This document shows positions 8,983 through 18,605 of a DNA stretch of 64,000 nt, in pieces. This DNA comes from Rickettsiales bacterium (lineage in GTDB: Bacteria > Pseudomonadota > Alphaproteobacteria > Rickettsiales > CANDYO01). Within the stretch, counting starts at the first letter, position 1; each line of letters opens with the position of its first letter. Location of the stretch: the NCBI GenBank assembly GCA_025210695.1, contig JAOARE010000036.1, forward strand, positions 1 to 64,000, written 5' to 3'. The translations under genes were made by a program, and so were the position numbers. The notes under the pieces are model-generated. The model saw only the letters and a list, made by a program, of their open reading frames with translations. It searched no databases and was not told the origin of the DNA.

Positions 8983-9549
8983 ATGCCAAAAAAAGATACT
9001 AAATACATGAAAAAGCTTCTTGATGTTCAGAATGCTCATCAGAAGATGATGAATCAAATAGTAGTTAATGCTATTGAAGAGCAAGAAGATCTGGTTAATC
9101 GTTTGCTTGAAGAGGAACATAAGGATAAATTAACAATGGGACAAAGGATTTCCGATGCCATTGCTAGTTTTGGTGGTAGTTGGCCATTTATTTTCCTTTT
9201 TTTTATTGTATTATTTGGTTGGATGTCTTTAAATACTTTGCTTCATGAGCGCGCATTTGATCCATATCCATATATTCTTCTTAATTTAGTATTGTCATGC
9301 GTTGCTGCGATACAAGCTCCTATAATCTTGATGAGTCAGAATCGTAGAGAATCAAGGGAAAGTAAACGGGCTCAAGATGCATATTTAATTAATCTCAAAT
9401 CAGAACTTGAAAATAAAGCTATGGATCAAAAACTTAATTTGCTCATCAATGAAGAATTTCATCAACTTATTGAAATTCAAAAAATTCAGATCGGTAAATT
9501 AGAGGATATAGAGTTGGCTTTAAAAAAGATTCAAAGATCTAGTAAGTAG
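8983..9549 (+). CDS. DUF1003 membrane protein
   Basis: The 188-residue product has a charged N-terminal helix, then SDAIASFGGSWPFIFLFF, two transmembrane helices (about 66-85 and 98-117) and the strongly conserved PIILMSQNRRESRE junction typical of DUF1003, followed by a long amphipathic coiled-coil-like tail. Family function is unknown; it sits in the inner membrane with both termini probably cytoplasmic. An AAGGG lies before the ATG. Its stop is one base from the stop of the convergent glycosyltransferase-like gene, leaving no space for a terminator. Confidence 0.87.
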   Translation: MPKKDTKYMKKLLDVQNAHQKMMNQIVVNAIEEQEDLVNRLLEEEHKDKLTMGQRISDAIASFGGSWPFIFLFFIVLFGWMSLNTLLHERAFDPYPYILLNLVLSCVAAIQAPIILMSQNRRESRESKRAQDAYLINLKSELENKAMDQKLNLLINEEFHQLIEIQKIQIGKLEDIELALKKIQRSSK

Positions 9550-9550
9550 T

Positions 9551-10729
9551 CTATTTAAAGACCTTCTCTTCATAGAACTTAATAACATCTAAAATGAATC
9601 GTTCGGTTGTGAAATTATCTTGAATAATTTTATGAGCATTGCGTGCCATTTCTTCTGCTTCTTTAGGGTGTGTTTGCACCCAAATAACATGATCATTAAT
9701 TTGATTAAAAATTTCTTCCTTTGAAAGGTTCTGATCAAAGTATAGAACATTATCACCAAAGTATTTCATAACAAAAGGGTTTTTATCTGAAATTGCTATT
9801 GCCCCGGAAGAAATTATTTCAAAGATCCTACTGCTTGGAATTTTAGCCTTTATATGATAATTAGAATGTACGCATATGGCTATTCCATATTTATTCAGAG
9901 TGTTTTGTAAGTTTTGTAAACCAGGTGCTAATTCTGTGAACTTCTGAGAATATTTACTGGGCAATAAAACAAGAGGGTGTTTTATAAAGTACATATAGTC
10001 TTTTTTAGCTAGTTCTTTAATAGCTCCGTATAACTCATCTGATTTTCTTCCCCAAAGAGATCCGAAGAAGATTAGCTTCTGACGGTCAGAGGTTTTATAT
10101 TCATTAGCAGGAATTCCAACTAATCCATAACCAGACTGCACTTTCTTTCCTAGCAGTTCTCCCATCATTTCTTTTTTAGTATTTATTAAATTAATATCTA
10201 TAAAATTATTATAATTTTGTACTGTAGAGAACTTTTCTAATCTTCCGTCCAGTAAATAATTCTTTGGAACTGAGATATACATTATATTTGGTTCAGAGAG
10301 AGATATATTAACGTGAAAAGACATTACTAAGTGAAAATCTGTTTTAAATAAATAATCCATTACCTTTATAATAAGCTCATTTATATATTTTGCTGGAAGA
10401 AAGAGTTTCATGTCTTGATCATTCATAGCAAATACATAGCTTAGTTGTCCCATTTTCTCAGCTGATTCTTGTAGCATAAGAGCTTGTTGCATTTCTCCTT
10501 GTCTAGAAGGCGAAATGATTCCTATTATATGCTGATTCTCTTTCTTAGGTAGGTTATTCCTATATTGATTTTTTAGTTCTTGGGATATGAACAAACCATT
10601 GCTAACACTGTTATATATGCAGTATCCAGAAAATACTAAATATATGCTTAATAAAATAACAGCAAATATAAGGATTTTCTTGAAAGGTTTTTGTGAGTGT
10701 TTTATTGTTATTTTATTCATGTACTTCAT
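9551..10729 (-). CDS. membrane-anchored glycosyltransferase-like protein (paralogue 1)
   Basis: The 392-residue protein begins with a basic segment and one hydrophobic helix (about 19-40), then a large soluble domain. Its C-terminal half carries a GT-B type signature: SSRIFEIISSGAIAISDKNP, FGDNVLYFD, and a final helix-rich FTTERF region, as in Glycos_transf_1_2 proteins. The same architecture is shared with the proteins at 56541-57749 and 57764-58987. The positive-inside rule puts the domain in the periplasm, unusual for nucleotide-sugar enzymes. It overlaps the end of the EptA gene by 17 bp (8 bp if the start is the ATG at 10720), so both are probably made together. Acceptor unknown. Confidence 0.7.
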   Translation of the reverse strand: MKYMNKITIKHSQKPFKKILIFAVILLSIYLVFSGYCIYNSVSNGLFISQELKNQYRNNLPKKENQHIIGIISPSRQGEMQQALMLQESAEKMGQLSYVFAMNDQDMKLFLPAKYINELIIKVMDYLFKTDFHLVMSFHVNISLSEPNIMYISVPKNYLLDGRLEKFSTVQNYNNFIDINLINTKKEMMGELLGKKVQSGYGLVGIPANEYKTSDRQKLIFFGSLWGRKSDELYGAIKELAKKDYMYFIKHPLVLLPSKYSQKFTELAPGLQNLQNTLNKYGIAICVHSNYHIKAKIPSSRIFEIISSGAIAISDKNPFVMKYFGDNVLYFDQNLSKEEIFNQINDHVIWVQTHPKEAEEMARNAHKIIQDNFTTERFILDVIKFYEEKVFK

Positions 10730-12287
10730 TACATAAATTAAGGTTTTTATCTATAACTTCTGACTTTACTCCTCCACACCCTAGAATGCTATGAAAAAGG
10801 TTGTTATGGGATATCTTTTTATTTTTTATTTTATGTAAATTATTTACATATTCTGGATGTAGTTGGATGTATTTGTCTGATACCCAAAAGATCATATTCA
10901 CTGCTATTTGTTCATCTGCATTATGAGTTCCGTGTAAAAACCTTCCTCCTTCTCCTAAAGATTCGCCATGATCAGAGCTATAAATTACTATTGCATTTTT
11001 ATCACGTAAGTGGTCAATAGTTTTTTTAATGAAATAATCAGTATATAAGATACTGTTATCATAAGAATTGATTCTTTCTTCGTTGCTGCAGTGATTCATA
11101 TCAGTTAGAAATTGTTTTTTAAAACAAGTAGGAGTAAATTTACGGAATTCGTCAGTATAACGTTCTTCGTAATGAAAGTGACTTCCATATGTATGAAGCG
11201 TCAGCAAATTTTTGCCTGTTTGATGTTCTTGGAAGAACTGTTTTATGAATGGAAATAAACTAGAATCGTCGCTAGAAAACATATCAACATCAGTTCCAAC
11301 TAATAAACTTTTATGAGATTCTTTTGCTAAGTCAAAGTAAGGAGCATCAATTACGGTGTAGGTTCCTTGCATGCCAAGCCAAGTGGTGTAAAATCCTAAA
11401 CTTTTAAGAACGCTTATAAAGGAAGTTTCTTTGCGTGAAGAAGAAATATTTTCTTTTGTACCTCTGGTTATCATGCATGGCACTGCAACTCTCGTGAGAG
11501 GGTAGCATGAAGTTACATTTTTAAAGTATATCAGATTGTTTCCTTCCTGCTCTAATAGTGGATTAGTTTTTTTTTCATATCCACTTAAAGAAAAATGATC
11601 TCCTCGGGCAGATTCTCCTATGATCAATACTATATTTAAGTCTTCATCTTTTTTATCTATAGTATGTTCATATTGTTTAGAGATATCGATTCTCTTTTTT
11701 GTTATGGAAGCTTTATCGAGGAAATAAGAGCTTGAACCTTTTATTAAATTATATGGCATAATGTTATTGATCCAATCTCCATCTCCTATGATTGTTCCTA
11801 TTACAAATACAACACATATAAAAGTAATTCTTTTGTCTTTTTCCTTGTTTGAATATGAAATTTTATGAAGCTTAATACAAATAAGCGCCAGCAGTACGGA
11901 AGTTATGATAGCTAAAATTAAACCGATACTTATAAAGTCGGATAATTCTTTTTGGCTTGCTTCAAAAAATGAGGCAATAATCTCAGAAGTAATACTAATA
12001 TTAAGTGTGTATACGAAATATGCTGCCAATCCAGAAATAACATAAATTAGAAATAACATTATTTTCCAAATGAATCTTTTCCCAGAGAGGGCATAGATCA
12101 TTGGGGCTATGAACATGGTATTAAAAATAGCTTCAGTAAGAGCTAAGTAAAAAGCTTTATCACCTCCTGCTGCTTCATAGTTCATGTAGCGCTGGATAAT
12201 TATTGGGGAGTTGAAGGCTAAGGTAAAGATTATACTATTAACAAAAACAATAAATCCTTTATTTAAAAAAAATTCTTTTTTAATCAC
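10713..12287 (-). CDS. eptA: EptA-type phosphoethanolamine transferase
   Basis: The 524-residue protein has about five N-terminal transmembrane helices (to about residue 168) and a periplasmic alkaline-phosphatase/sulfatase-fold domain. Zinc and catalytic residues are visible: E225 in GESARGDH, the nucleophile T265 in PLTRVAVPCM, and D439-H440 in SSDHGESLGE. The family moves phosphoethanolamine from phosphatidylethanolamine to lipid A or another surface glycan, lowering negative charge and often giving resistance to cationic peptides. It follows virB9 by 61 bp and precedes an overlapping anchored glycosyltransferase-like gene. Acceptor choice (lipid A, core, other) cannot be settled from sequence. 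Confidence 0.88.
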   Translation of the reverse strand: MIKKEFFLNKGFIVFVNSIIFTLAFNSPIIIQRYMNYEAAGGDKAFYLALTEAIFNTMFIAPMIYALSGKRFIWKIMLFLIYVISGLAAYFVYTLNISITSEIIASFFEASQKELSDFISIGLILAIITSVLLALICIKLHKISYSNKEKDKRITFICVVFVIGTIIGDGDWINNIMPYNLIKGSSSYFLDKASITKKRIDISKQYEHTIDKKDEDLNIVLIIGESARGDHFSLSGYEKKTNPLLEQEGNNLIYFKNVTSCYPLTRVAVPCMITRGTKENISSSRKETSFISVLKSLGFYTTWLGMQGTYTVIDAPYFDLAKESHKSLLVGTDVDMFSSDDSSLFPFIKQFFQEHQTGKNLLTLHTYGSHFHYEERYTDEFRKFTPTCFKKQFLTDMNHCSNEERINSYDNSILYTDYFIKKTIDHLRDKNAIVIYSSDHGESLGEGGRFLHGTHNADEQIAVNMIFWVSDKYIQLHPEYVNNLHKIKNKKISHNNLFHSILGCGGVKSEVIDKNLNLCNEVHE

Positions 12288-12348
12288 AATAACCTATATA
12301 TGTATTTCTGATGATATTACTTAATAAAAATTTATTGTTTGTGTGTTT

Positions 12349-13170
12349 TTATCTAGTTCCAGATTTTATAGGAAACTCTTCTTTTTTCTTCTTAGTTTCA
12401 ATTTTTCCATCTGCTAGCGCTCTTTTTCTAATTAATGCTTCGTTATATACACAAACTACAGATTTATCACGTCTAAGTGTGAATCTTTCTCTTGTGGATT
12501 CTACAACCACATAATCTCCCACCATTCTATAGTTAATAATTCCTTCTGTGGCATCGTCAGCGTTGACATAGAAAATAGCAGGTATAGAAGCACTCTTATC
12601 TTTGAATTCAAAATATGTGAATTTTCCATCGTCAAAAATTTTAACTGGTGAAATAATATCAGGACCACTCATCGTATAATCAAAATTATATAAGGATTTA
12701 TTTGTTAGGTCTGGTCCATTGATTGTGGTGCTGGCAAGTGACGTGGTAGTAGCGTCTTCATCATCTGCATAAAGAAACTTTACCGCGAACATAAGTCCTT
12801 CTTCATTAATATCTTGTGCTTCTTTTGCGTATAATTCAAAATAATAAACTCGTTTATTGGTAATGAGTGTTAAATTTGTTGTAGCATCTTGGTCTATTGG
12901 CTTTAAGAATAATCGATTTCCATTAGGTACCATTTGCCATGGAATACTATCTCCCATACTGAGCGTTTCTATAGTTTCGTCTTCTCCAAAAATTATACTA
13001 GATTGATATCCGTAATATCCAGTAAATCTGTGAATGTCATAAGGGCTATATGTAATAACTCCTAACCTTCTGTCAACTGACATAGGCTTTACTTCTTTTA
13101 TTGCATAAACATCTAGACTGCTGAGGAGCAATAAGGTGACTAATAGTAGTTTTGTTTTTGTTAATAACAT
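12349..13170 (-). CDS. virB9: type IV secretion protein VirB9
   Basis: The 273-residue protein has a cleavable signal (about 1-23, ending VYA) and the VirB9/TrbG pattern: DRRLGVITYSPYDIHRFTG early, then VYYFELYAKE, and a full C-terminal domain (FDDGKFTYFEF, PAIFYVNAD, NYRMVGDYVVVE, RFTLRRDKSVVCVYN). VirB9 forms the outer-membrane core channel of the type IV secretion system together with VirB7 and VirB10. Because the C-terminal domain is present, this is not the shortened copy known in some Rickettsiales. It starts 8 bp after virB8. VirB10, VirB11 and VirD4 do not follow; instead an EptA gene does. Confidence 0.93.
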   Translation of the reverse strand: MLLTKTKLLLVTLLLLSSLDVYAIKEVKPMSVDRRLGVITYSPYDIHRFTGYYGYQSSIIFGEDETIETLSMGDSIPWQMVPNGNRLFLKPIDQDATTNLTLITNKRVYYFELYAKEAQDINEEGLMFAVKFLYADDEDATTTSLASTTINGPDLTNKSLYNFDYTMSGPDIISPVKIFDDGKFTYFEFKDKSASIPAIFYVNADDATEGIINYRMVGDYVVVESTRERFTLRRDKSVVCVYNEALIRKRALADGKIETKKKKEEFPIKSGTR

Positions 13171-13178
13171 TATCTAAC

Positions 13179-13889
13179 CTATTTTGTAATCTCTCTAATA
13201 TGATACTTAGTAACTAAGAATCCAAGTCGTTTATCATTGTTTTGCATAAGCATTTCTATATTCTCTATCTTAAAATCAATAGTTGCAAGAAAATCTTGAG
13301 ATACTATTCGGTTAGAGGCTAAATTTTTTAAGTCTGATTGAAAATATACCATTGCTTGTTGTGTGTTAGAGGAAGATTGTATCAAATCTACTTTTTTTAC
13401 CGCAATAGATCTTCTATATTTATCTTGATAAATCATGATAGGACTATTTGGGTTGTTGTCACTTGTCATAGACTTGTATTTCAAAAACTCTGTTCCAACT
13501 GTTGTGTTCTGAATGAAGCGTAATTGGTTTTGTATTTCCTTCGCATCGTAATAGTAGGACTCTCTAGTTTTTACATAATTAGATATTACGTATTTATTTA
13601 TACCTATTTGTGGAGTTTCTTTATCGCTGCCAACTGGATTTATTACGGCATAGGTTGTAGAGATTTCGTTGGTGGGTAACATATATGTTATTCCAGGTTC
13701 TGCTGGTTTTGTGTTGACGTAATAATACCATGATACCATTAAAGCAAAGATATATACCCCCATTACAATTAGTAAATAGGTCCTCTCAGACATTGGTAAA
13801 ACAAATCTATTCACATACCATAATCTGGCATCTTCATAATATTTCCCTTCTTTAATGTGTTTACTAATAGAACGATTTATATCATCCAT
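13179..13889 (-). CDS. virB8: type IV secretion protein VirB8
   Basis: The 236-residue bitopic protein has a short cytoplasmic N-terminus (YYEDARLWYVNRFVLP), one transmembrane helix (about 38-57) and a periplasmic NTF2-like domain of the VirB8 type. VirB8 is an inner-membrane assembly factor that contacts VirB9 and VirB10. It lies 6 bp after fumC and 8 bp before virB9, so it is probably expressed from the fumC promoter. Rickettsiales often carry several dispersed virB8/virB9 copies; whether this pair is the main or the second copy cannot be decided here. Confidence 0.92.
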   Translation of the reverse strand: MDDINRSISKHIKEGKYYEDARLWYVNRFVLPMSERTYLLIVMGVYIFALMVSWYYYVNTKPAEPGITYMLPTNEISTTYAVINPVGSDKETPQIGINKYVISNYVKTRESYYYDAKEIQNQLRFIQNTTVGTEFLKYKSMTSDNNPNSPIMIYQDKYRRSIAVKKVDLIQSSSNTQQAMVYFQSDLKNLASNRIVSQDFLATIDFKIENIEMLMQNNDKRLGFLVTKYHIREITK

Positions 13890-13895
13890 TTTGAG

Positions 13896-15287
13896 TTAAT
13901 CCTTAGGTGTTATCATATCTTCTGGGCGTACCCATTGTTTAAATTGTTCTTCTGTAACTAATTTTAGGTTTATTGCAGCTTCCTTTAATGATATTCCCTC
14001 TTTATGAGCCTTTTTAGCAATTTTAGCAGCCTTATCATATCCTATATGAGGATTAAGAGCTGTTACGAGCATTAGAGAATTATGTAAGAAACTATCAATT
14101 TTATGTATATTAGCCGTTATTCCTTTAACACAATTATCAGCAAAGCTTATACAGGCTTGTTCTATAAGTTGTATTGATTGTAATAAATTATAAATTATCA
14201 CTGGTTTATATGCATTTAATTCAAATTGTCCATTTGATCCGGCTATTGATATAGTAACGTTATTTCCCATAACTTGAGTGCAAACCATAGTAAGAGCCTC
14301 ACACTGAGTAGGGTTAACTTTTCCAGGCATGATCGAAGATCCTGGTTCGTTCTCAGGTAAAGATATTTCGCCTAAGCCGCAGCGAGGGCCAGATCCTAAT
14401 AACCTGATATCATTAGCTATTTTTGTTAAACTAACAGCAAGAACATTTAAAGCACCAGAAGTTTCAACCATAGCATCTTTAGATGCCAAACTCTCAAATT
14501 TATTTGGAGCTGTCACAAATGGCTTACCGGTTATTTGTGAGAGTGTTTGAGCGAATTTTTCGCCAAATCCTACTTTAGTATTGAGTCCTGTGCCAACAGC
14601 AGTGCCACCTTGAGCTATGTAATACAAATGTTTTAGACAATTCTTTACTCTGGCTATTCCAAAATCAAGTTGAGTTACATAAGCAGAAAATTCTTGCCCA
14701 AGGCTTATAGGAGTGGCATCTTGTAGATGAGTTCTCCCAATTTTAATTATTTTATAAAACTCTTTTGCTTTTTTGTTTAAGTGATTACGTAAATATTCCA
14801 AAGAAGGAATTAAATGATCGCAAATCTCTGTGACAGCAGCAATATGCATGGCGGTAGGAAATGTATCATTTGAGGACTGACCATAGTTAACATGATCATT
14901 AGGGTGAACTGGGCTTTTACTACCTAATGTACCACCCATAAGTTCTATAGCACGATTAGATAATACTTCATTTATATTCATGTTAGTTTGTGTGCCAGAG
15001 CCAGTTTGCCAAACTGATAGAGGGAAGTGATGGTGTAGTTTTCCTGCAATTACCTCATCAGCAGATTTGCAAATATAGTTACCTATTTTAGCATCTAGTG
15101 AGCCAAGGTTCATATTGGTGATAGCTGCAGCTTTTTTTAATATTCCTAGAGCCACTATTAATTGAGAAGGTATTTTTTCTATGCCAATTTTAAAGTTTTC
15201 AAGTGAACGTTGAGTTTGAGCGCCCCAATATTTATCTGAGGGGACTTTCATTATGCCAAAAGAGTCTGTTTCTTGTCTGAATTTCAT
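13896..15287 (-). CDS. fumC: class II fumarate hydratase
   Basis: FumC interconverts fumarate and malate in the TCA cycle without an Fe-S cluster. The 463-residue product has the superfamily signature [13 protein letters not shown] (about 316-328), the active-site region [10 protein letters not shown], and [11 protein letters not shown]. Length and N-terminus ([21 protein letters not shown]) are normal. A convincing promoter overlaps an inverted repeat just upstream. virB8, virB9, eptA and a glycosyltransferase-like gene follow in the same direction with short gaps, giving an unusual link of central metabolism with secretion and envelope genes. Its substrate partner, succinate dehydrogenase, is encoded at 34.4-37.9 kb. 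Confidence 0.97.
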   Translation of the reverse strand: MKFRQETDSFGIMKVPSDKYWGAQTQRSLENFKIGIEKIPSQLIVALGILKKAAAITNMNLGSLDAKIGNYICKSADEVIAGKLHHHFPLSVWQTGSGTQTNMNINEVLSNRAIELMGGTLGSKSPVHPNDHVNYGQSSNDTFPTAMHIAAVTEICDHLIPSLEYLRNHLNKKAKEFYKIIKIGRTHLQDATPISLGQEFSAYVTQLDFGIARVKNCLKHLYYIAQGGTAVGTGLNTKVGFGEKFAQTLSQITGKPFVTAPNKFESLASKDAMVETSGALNVLAVSLTKIANDIRLLGSGPRCGLGEISLPENEPGSSIMPGKVNPTQCEALTMVCTQVMGNNVTISIAGSNGQFELNAYKPVIIYNLLQSIQLIEQACISFADNCVKGITANIHKIDSFLHNSLMLVTALNPHIGYDKAAKIAKKAHKEGISLKEAAINLKLVTEEQFKQWVRPEDMITPKD

Positions 15288-15325
15288 AATATTCCTAAAG
15301 TTGACAACTAAGTCTTGAGTAGTAA

Positions 15326-15354
15326 ATTATAAAGCAAATAATTATAAATTTCAA
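15326..15354 (-). promoter_or_regulatory. sigma-70-type promoter of fumC (drives the fumC-virB8-virB9-eptA run)
   Basis: On the minus strand TTGAAA (15354-15349) and TATAAT (15331-15326) are separated by exactly 17 bp, 39 bp ahead of the fumC ATG. The -35 box lies inside the perfect inverted repeat at 15340-15373. This is seen directly; activity is inferred. Confidence 0.55.
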
Positions 15355-15373
15355 TAATCAGAAATTTATAATT
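15340..15373. repeat. perfect 13-bp inverted repeat over the fumC -35 box
   Basis: AATTATAAATTTC (15340-15352) and GAAATTTATAATT (15361-15373) are exact reverse complements, separated by 8 bp. The position over the -35 element suggests an operator for a dimeric regulator; it is not followed by a T-run in either useful direction. AT-rich chance symmetry is possible, though 13 of 13 is long. Confidence 0.5.
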
Positions 15374-15447
15374 ATATAAATAAAAATAGATTTATTTTAA
15401 CTTTTAAAAAGATTGTTAATTTTACCTCAAAATTTTATGATGCTATG

Positions 15448-15479
15448 TGCTTAGCTAAGCATTTGTATTATATTATAAT
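15448..15479 (+). promoter_or_regulatory. palindrome and -10 box upstream of lptD
   Basis: The perfect 14-bp palindrome TGCTTAGCTAAGCA spans 15448-15461 and a TATAAT lies at 15474-15479. The expected -35 hexamer position (15451-15456) falls inside the palindrome, so a protein bound there would compete with RNA polymerase or replace a missing -35. ATG of lptD is at 15525 with no clear Shine-Dalgarno. Confidence 0.4.
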
Positions 15480-15524
15480 ATATGATAATAATCTTCACTT
15501 AAAATAAATAAATAATAGTTCTTT

Positions 15525-17708
15525 ATGTCTTTTATATTCCGCTATGTATATTTTTATGTTGTCTTGTTCTTGATTAGTCCTTTATTTGCAATGTCAGATG
15601 ATAAGTTTTTAAATGAGATGCCTGTTTTAATTGAGGCAGATAGATTTGAATTTATAGGAGATAAAAACAATAACAAGACTATAGCAATAGGCAATGTTAT
15701 CGCTATACAAGGCAATCAGAAGGTGATGGCGGATTTTGTTGAATACAACAAGAAAACTGATGTATTACTAGCAAGGGATAAAGTTAGAATTCTTCAGAAA
15801 GAAGGTTATATTATTGATGCAGATAAGGTGATTTTGAGTGATAGGCTTAAGTTTGGCTCTATGAATAATTTTACCATTATTATGCCAGATAAATCTACCT
15901 TAAAGGCCGAGTTTGCTAAAAAAGAACAGGAATTTATAATAGATGTTGATAAAGGGTTTTATACATCATGTAAGATTTGCGAGGGAAAACCGCCAATATG
16001 GGATATTCAGTCAAAATCTTCTACCTTAGATGAAGAAGAAAATAGCTTAACTTACCATCATGCTGTATTTAGATATTATGGAATTCCAACTTTATATACT
16101 CCATATCTTTCTCACTACACCAGTAAAGCTAAACGTAAATCAGGCTTTTTAAAGCCTTCATATAGAATGAGCACATATCTAGGCGCTGCAGTAAAAATAC
16201 CATATTATTTTAATCTTGCTCCAAATTATGATGCTACTATGAAAGTTATTGTTACAGAAAAGCGTGGAAATGTCTTAGAAAGTGATTATAGGCATTTGTT
16301 TCATAATGGTAGTATGAGGTCTGCAGGTAGTATAACTTCTGCTAAGTATTATACACAACCAGAGGGGACAGCTCCTTTAGATCCAGATATTAGGTATCAT
16401 TTAAATTCAGAGTCAGATTTTGCTTTAAAAAATAATAATTATATTGGTTGGAGAGCTAAGGTAACTTCAGATAAATCGTATCTTAGAGATTATGGTTATG
16501 GATCAGAGGATTACTTAACTAGTCGGGTTTATAATAGTGCCTATCAAAAAAGTGGTTTTTATGAAATACAAACATTATCCTTCCAGAACTTGCGTCCTGA
16601 GAGTGGTACTAATAAAAATAAGATGTATCAAACTCCAATAGTTTTACCTTTGTTTGAGTCGAAACATAATATTTTCTATTTTTCAGATGGATCAAGATTA
16701 AGCTTTGAGAGTAATTTATTGAAGATTCATCGTTATGCTGGAGCTGACACTAATCGATTTTCTATAAAAAATAAATGGCAAAAGAATTTCTTAACGGATA
16801 ATGGACAAAAATTTAACTTTTTTGGTTCAGTTCGTAATGATTTTTATAGGTATGAAAATGCACCAATTCATTCGGGAGATTATACAGGCAACGTTTATAG
16901 AACTATTCCAGAAGCTGGCATAGGGTGGTCATATCCTCTGGAAAATAAAATTGATAGTACTAAAGTGGTATTAGAGCCTATTGTAAGCGCAATAGCAACT
17001 CCTTACACTAAATATAACAAGGATATTTATAATGAAGATAGTCCATCAAGTGAGTTAAATGATGGCAATTTATTTGCTGAATCTAGATATAGCGGTATTG
17101 ATTTGGTTGAGAATACTGGAAGGGTTAGTTATGGAATAAAAACTTCGGCTTATTATAAAAATCAGATTGATGGTAGCTTGTTAATAGGGCAAATGTATAG
17201 AGAGAATTCATATGATTATATAAATGGCGTGAAAGAAGACCGTTTCTCAGATTACGTTGGGCGCTTGAAATTAAATATTTCTAATAAAATGATATTGTCA
17301 TATCAATTTAAGCTTGATAAATATACCCTTATTAATAAAACTAATGAAGCTACTGTTAAATTAAATCAAGATAAAGCATATATTCAGAGTGATGTTCTTT
17401 ATTATCGTGATGGAAAAACAGTGGATGGAGTTAAAAATAGACGTGAAATTAATTTAGAAACTGGTATAAATGATTATAATAACATAAGTTTTTCAATAAA
17501 TGGTAAGAAAAGCTTAACTAATAGTAAAGATAACCCTGACTTATATGTGGATCCAAATGGATTTATCTCGGCGGGAGCTAAAATAAAATATGTGAATGAC
17601 TGTATTACATATGCAGCTTCAATAAATAGAGACTTTACACAGAATCAAGATAGAAAAGAAGATACTACAATTTGGTTTGATATCTCTCTTAAAAACATTA
17701 GTGAGTAA
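15525..17708 (+). CDS. lptD: LPS assembly protein LptD (OstA)
   Basis: LptD is the outer-membrane beta-barrel that inserts LPS into the outer leaflet. The 727-residue product has an N-terminal signal (hydrophobic 4-25), an OstA/LptA-like jellyroll domain (about 35-145: ADRFEFIGDKNN, NVIAIQGNQKVMADFVEY, GYIIDADKV), then a CKIC pair near 150 and a long beta-rich barrel starting with GIPTLYTPYLSHY, which is strongly conserved in LptD. A SurA-type chaperone follows 8 bp downstream, the usual partner because SurA helps fold LptD. With msbA and lptG this supports a true LPS-making cell, unlike Anaplasmataceae. Confidence 0.93.
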   Translation: MSFIFRYVYFYVVLFLISPLFAMSDDKFLNEMPVLIEADRFEFIGDKNNNKTIAIGNVIAIQGNQKVMADFVEYNKKTDVLLARDKVRILQKEGYIIDADKVILSDRLKFGSMNNFTIIMPDKSTLKAEFAKKEQEFIIDVDKGFYTSCKICEGKPPIWDIQSKSSTLDEEENSLTYHHAVFRYYGIPTLYTPYLSHYTSKAKRKSGFLKPSYRMSTYLGAAVKIPYYFNLAPNYDATMKVIVTEKRGNVLESDYRHLFHNGSMRSAGSITSAKYYTQPEGTAPLDPDIRYHLNSESDFALKNNNYIGWRAKVTSDKSYLRDYGYGSEDYLTSRVYNSAYQKSGFYEIQTLSFQNLRPESGTNKNKMYQTPIVLPLFESKHNIFYFSDGSRLSFESNLLKIHRYAGADTNRFSIKNKWQKNFLTDNGQKFNFFGSVRNDFYRYENAPIHSGDYTGNVYRTIPEAGIGWSYPLENKIDSTKVVLEPIVSAIATPYTKYNKDIYNEDSPSSELNDGNLFAESRYSGIDLVENTGRVSYGIKTSAYYKNQIDGSLLIGQMYRENSYDYINGVKEDRFSDYVGRLKLNISNKMILSYQFKLDKYTLINKTNEATVKLNQDKAYIQSDVLYYRDGKTVDGVKNRREINLETGINDYNNISFSINGKKSLTNSKDNPDLYVDPNGFISAGAKIKYVNDCITYAASINRDFTQNQDRKEDTTIWFDISLKNISE

Positions 17709-17716
17709 TTAGTATT

Positions 17717-18571
17717 ATGCGTTATATTTATATAATATTTTTTGTATTGTTAACCAAAGTATCCCTGGCAACTCAAGTTTTGGTGCTTGTTGATGGTAAG
17801 GCCATTACTACAGTTGATGTTGAAAAAAGAATTAAAGCTTTACAAATAGCTACTCCTACATTACCTAATGATGCTAATATGCAGCATCATACATTAAATA
17901 ATTTAGTTAGTGAGGAGTTATTTCGTAATGAAGCAAAGAGACTAAAAGTTTCTGTTAGTGATGAAGAAATTAAAAGTCATTTTAAAAGTTTGCAACAAGA
18001 TTTTCAGTTTACAGATAGTCAAGCTAAGAGGTTAATGAATAATGAATCATTAAGGCAACAAGTGGAGAGTCAGTTATTATGGAACAAACTAGTTAGTGGT
18101 GTGTTTTTTAGTAAAATAAAAGTTTCTGATGCAGAAGTTCGTGATGAGCAGAAAGTAAGGGAATCTGAGATAAAAGAAGTAACTTTCAAACAAATTATGT
18201 TAAGACCTTTTGATGTCGAAAAAATAGATAGAATCAGATCAGAAATACAAGATTGTAATACTTTAGATAAAATAGCAAAAGATAATGGTTTAAGGGGAGT
18301 ATATAAGAATACTTTTCTTTTTAATGATCTTAATCCTGATCTGCAGTCTGTAATTAGAAATCTCGCTATAAACAAAATTAGTGAAGTAGTATCATTAAAT
18401 GATCAAAAACAAGTTATTATGGTTTGTGATAAAGTTGTTGTAAACAACCCTCAGAACACCCATCAAATTCGACAAGAATTAGGTGCGCGCAAAATAAATG
18501 CTGAAGCTCAGAAATATTTATCTGAGTTGAAGAAAAGAATTTATGTAGAATATATTACTCCGATAGAGTAA
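17717..18571 (+). CDS. surA: SurA-like periplasmic chaperone / peptidyl-prolyl isomerase
   Basis: The 284-residue protein has a signal peptide (about 1-18, ending SLA) and the SurA N-domain pattern: VLVLVDGKAITTVDVEKRI, then LNNLVSEELFRNEAKRL and a DEEIKSHF helix. A divergent parvulin-like module may cover about 150-240 (FKQIMLRPFD...), ending in the ARKINAEAQKYLSELKK C-terminal helix. It is shorter than E. coli SurA, which has two parvulin domains; isomerase activity is doubtful because the parvulin part is weak. Position directly after lptD supports an outer-membrane protein folding role. Confidence 0.82.
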   Translation: MRYIYIIFFVLLTKVSLATQVLVLVDGKAITTVDVEKRIKALQIATPTLPNDANMQHHTLNNLVSEELFRNEAKRLKVSVSDEEIKSHFKSLQQDFQFTDSQAKRLMNNESLRQQVESQLLWNKLVSGVFFSKIKVSDAEVRDEQKVRESEIKEVTFKQIMLRPFDVEKIDRIRSEIQDCNTLDKIAKDNGLRGVYKNTFLFNDLNPDLQSVIRNLAINKISEVVSLNDQKQVIMVCDKVVVNNPQNTHQIRQELGARKINAEAQKYLSELKKRIYVEYITPIE

Positions 18572-18605
18572 AATTAATTTTTTATAAGTTTAAAGGGGTG
18601 TTTTT

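Noticed and set aside
12311-12514. 67-codon plus-strand frame near the end of virB9
   Set aside because: It overlaps virB9 on the other strand and has no protein-like pattern beyond hydrophobic residues.
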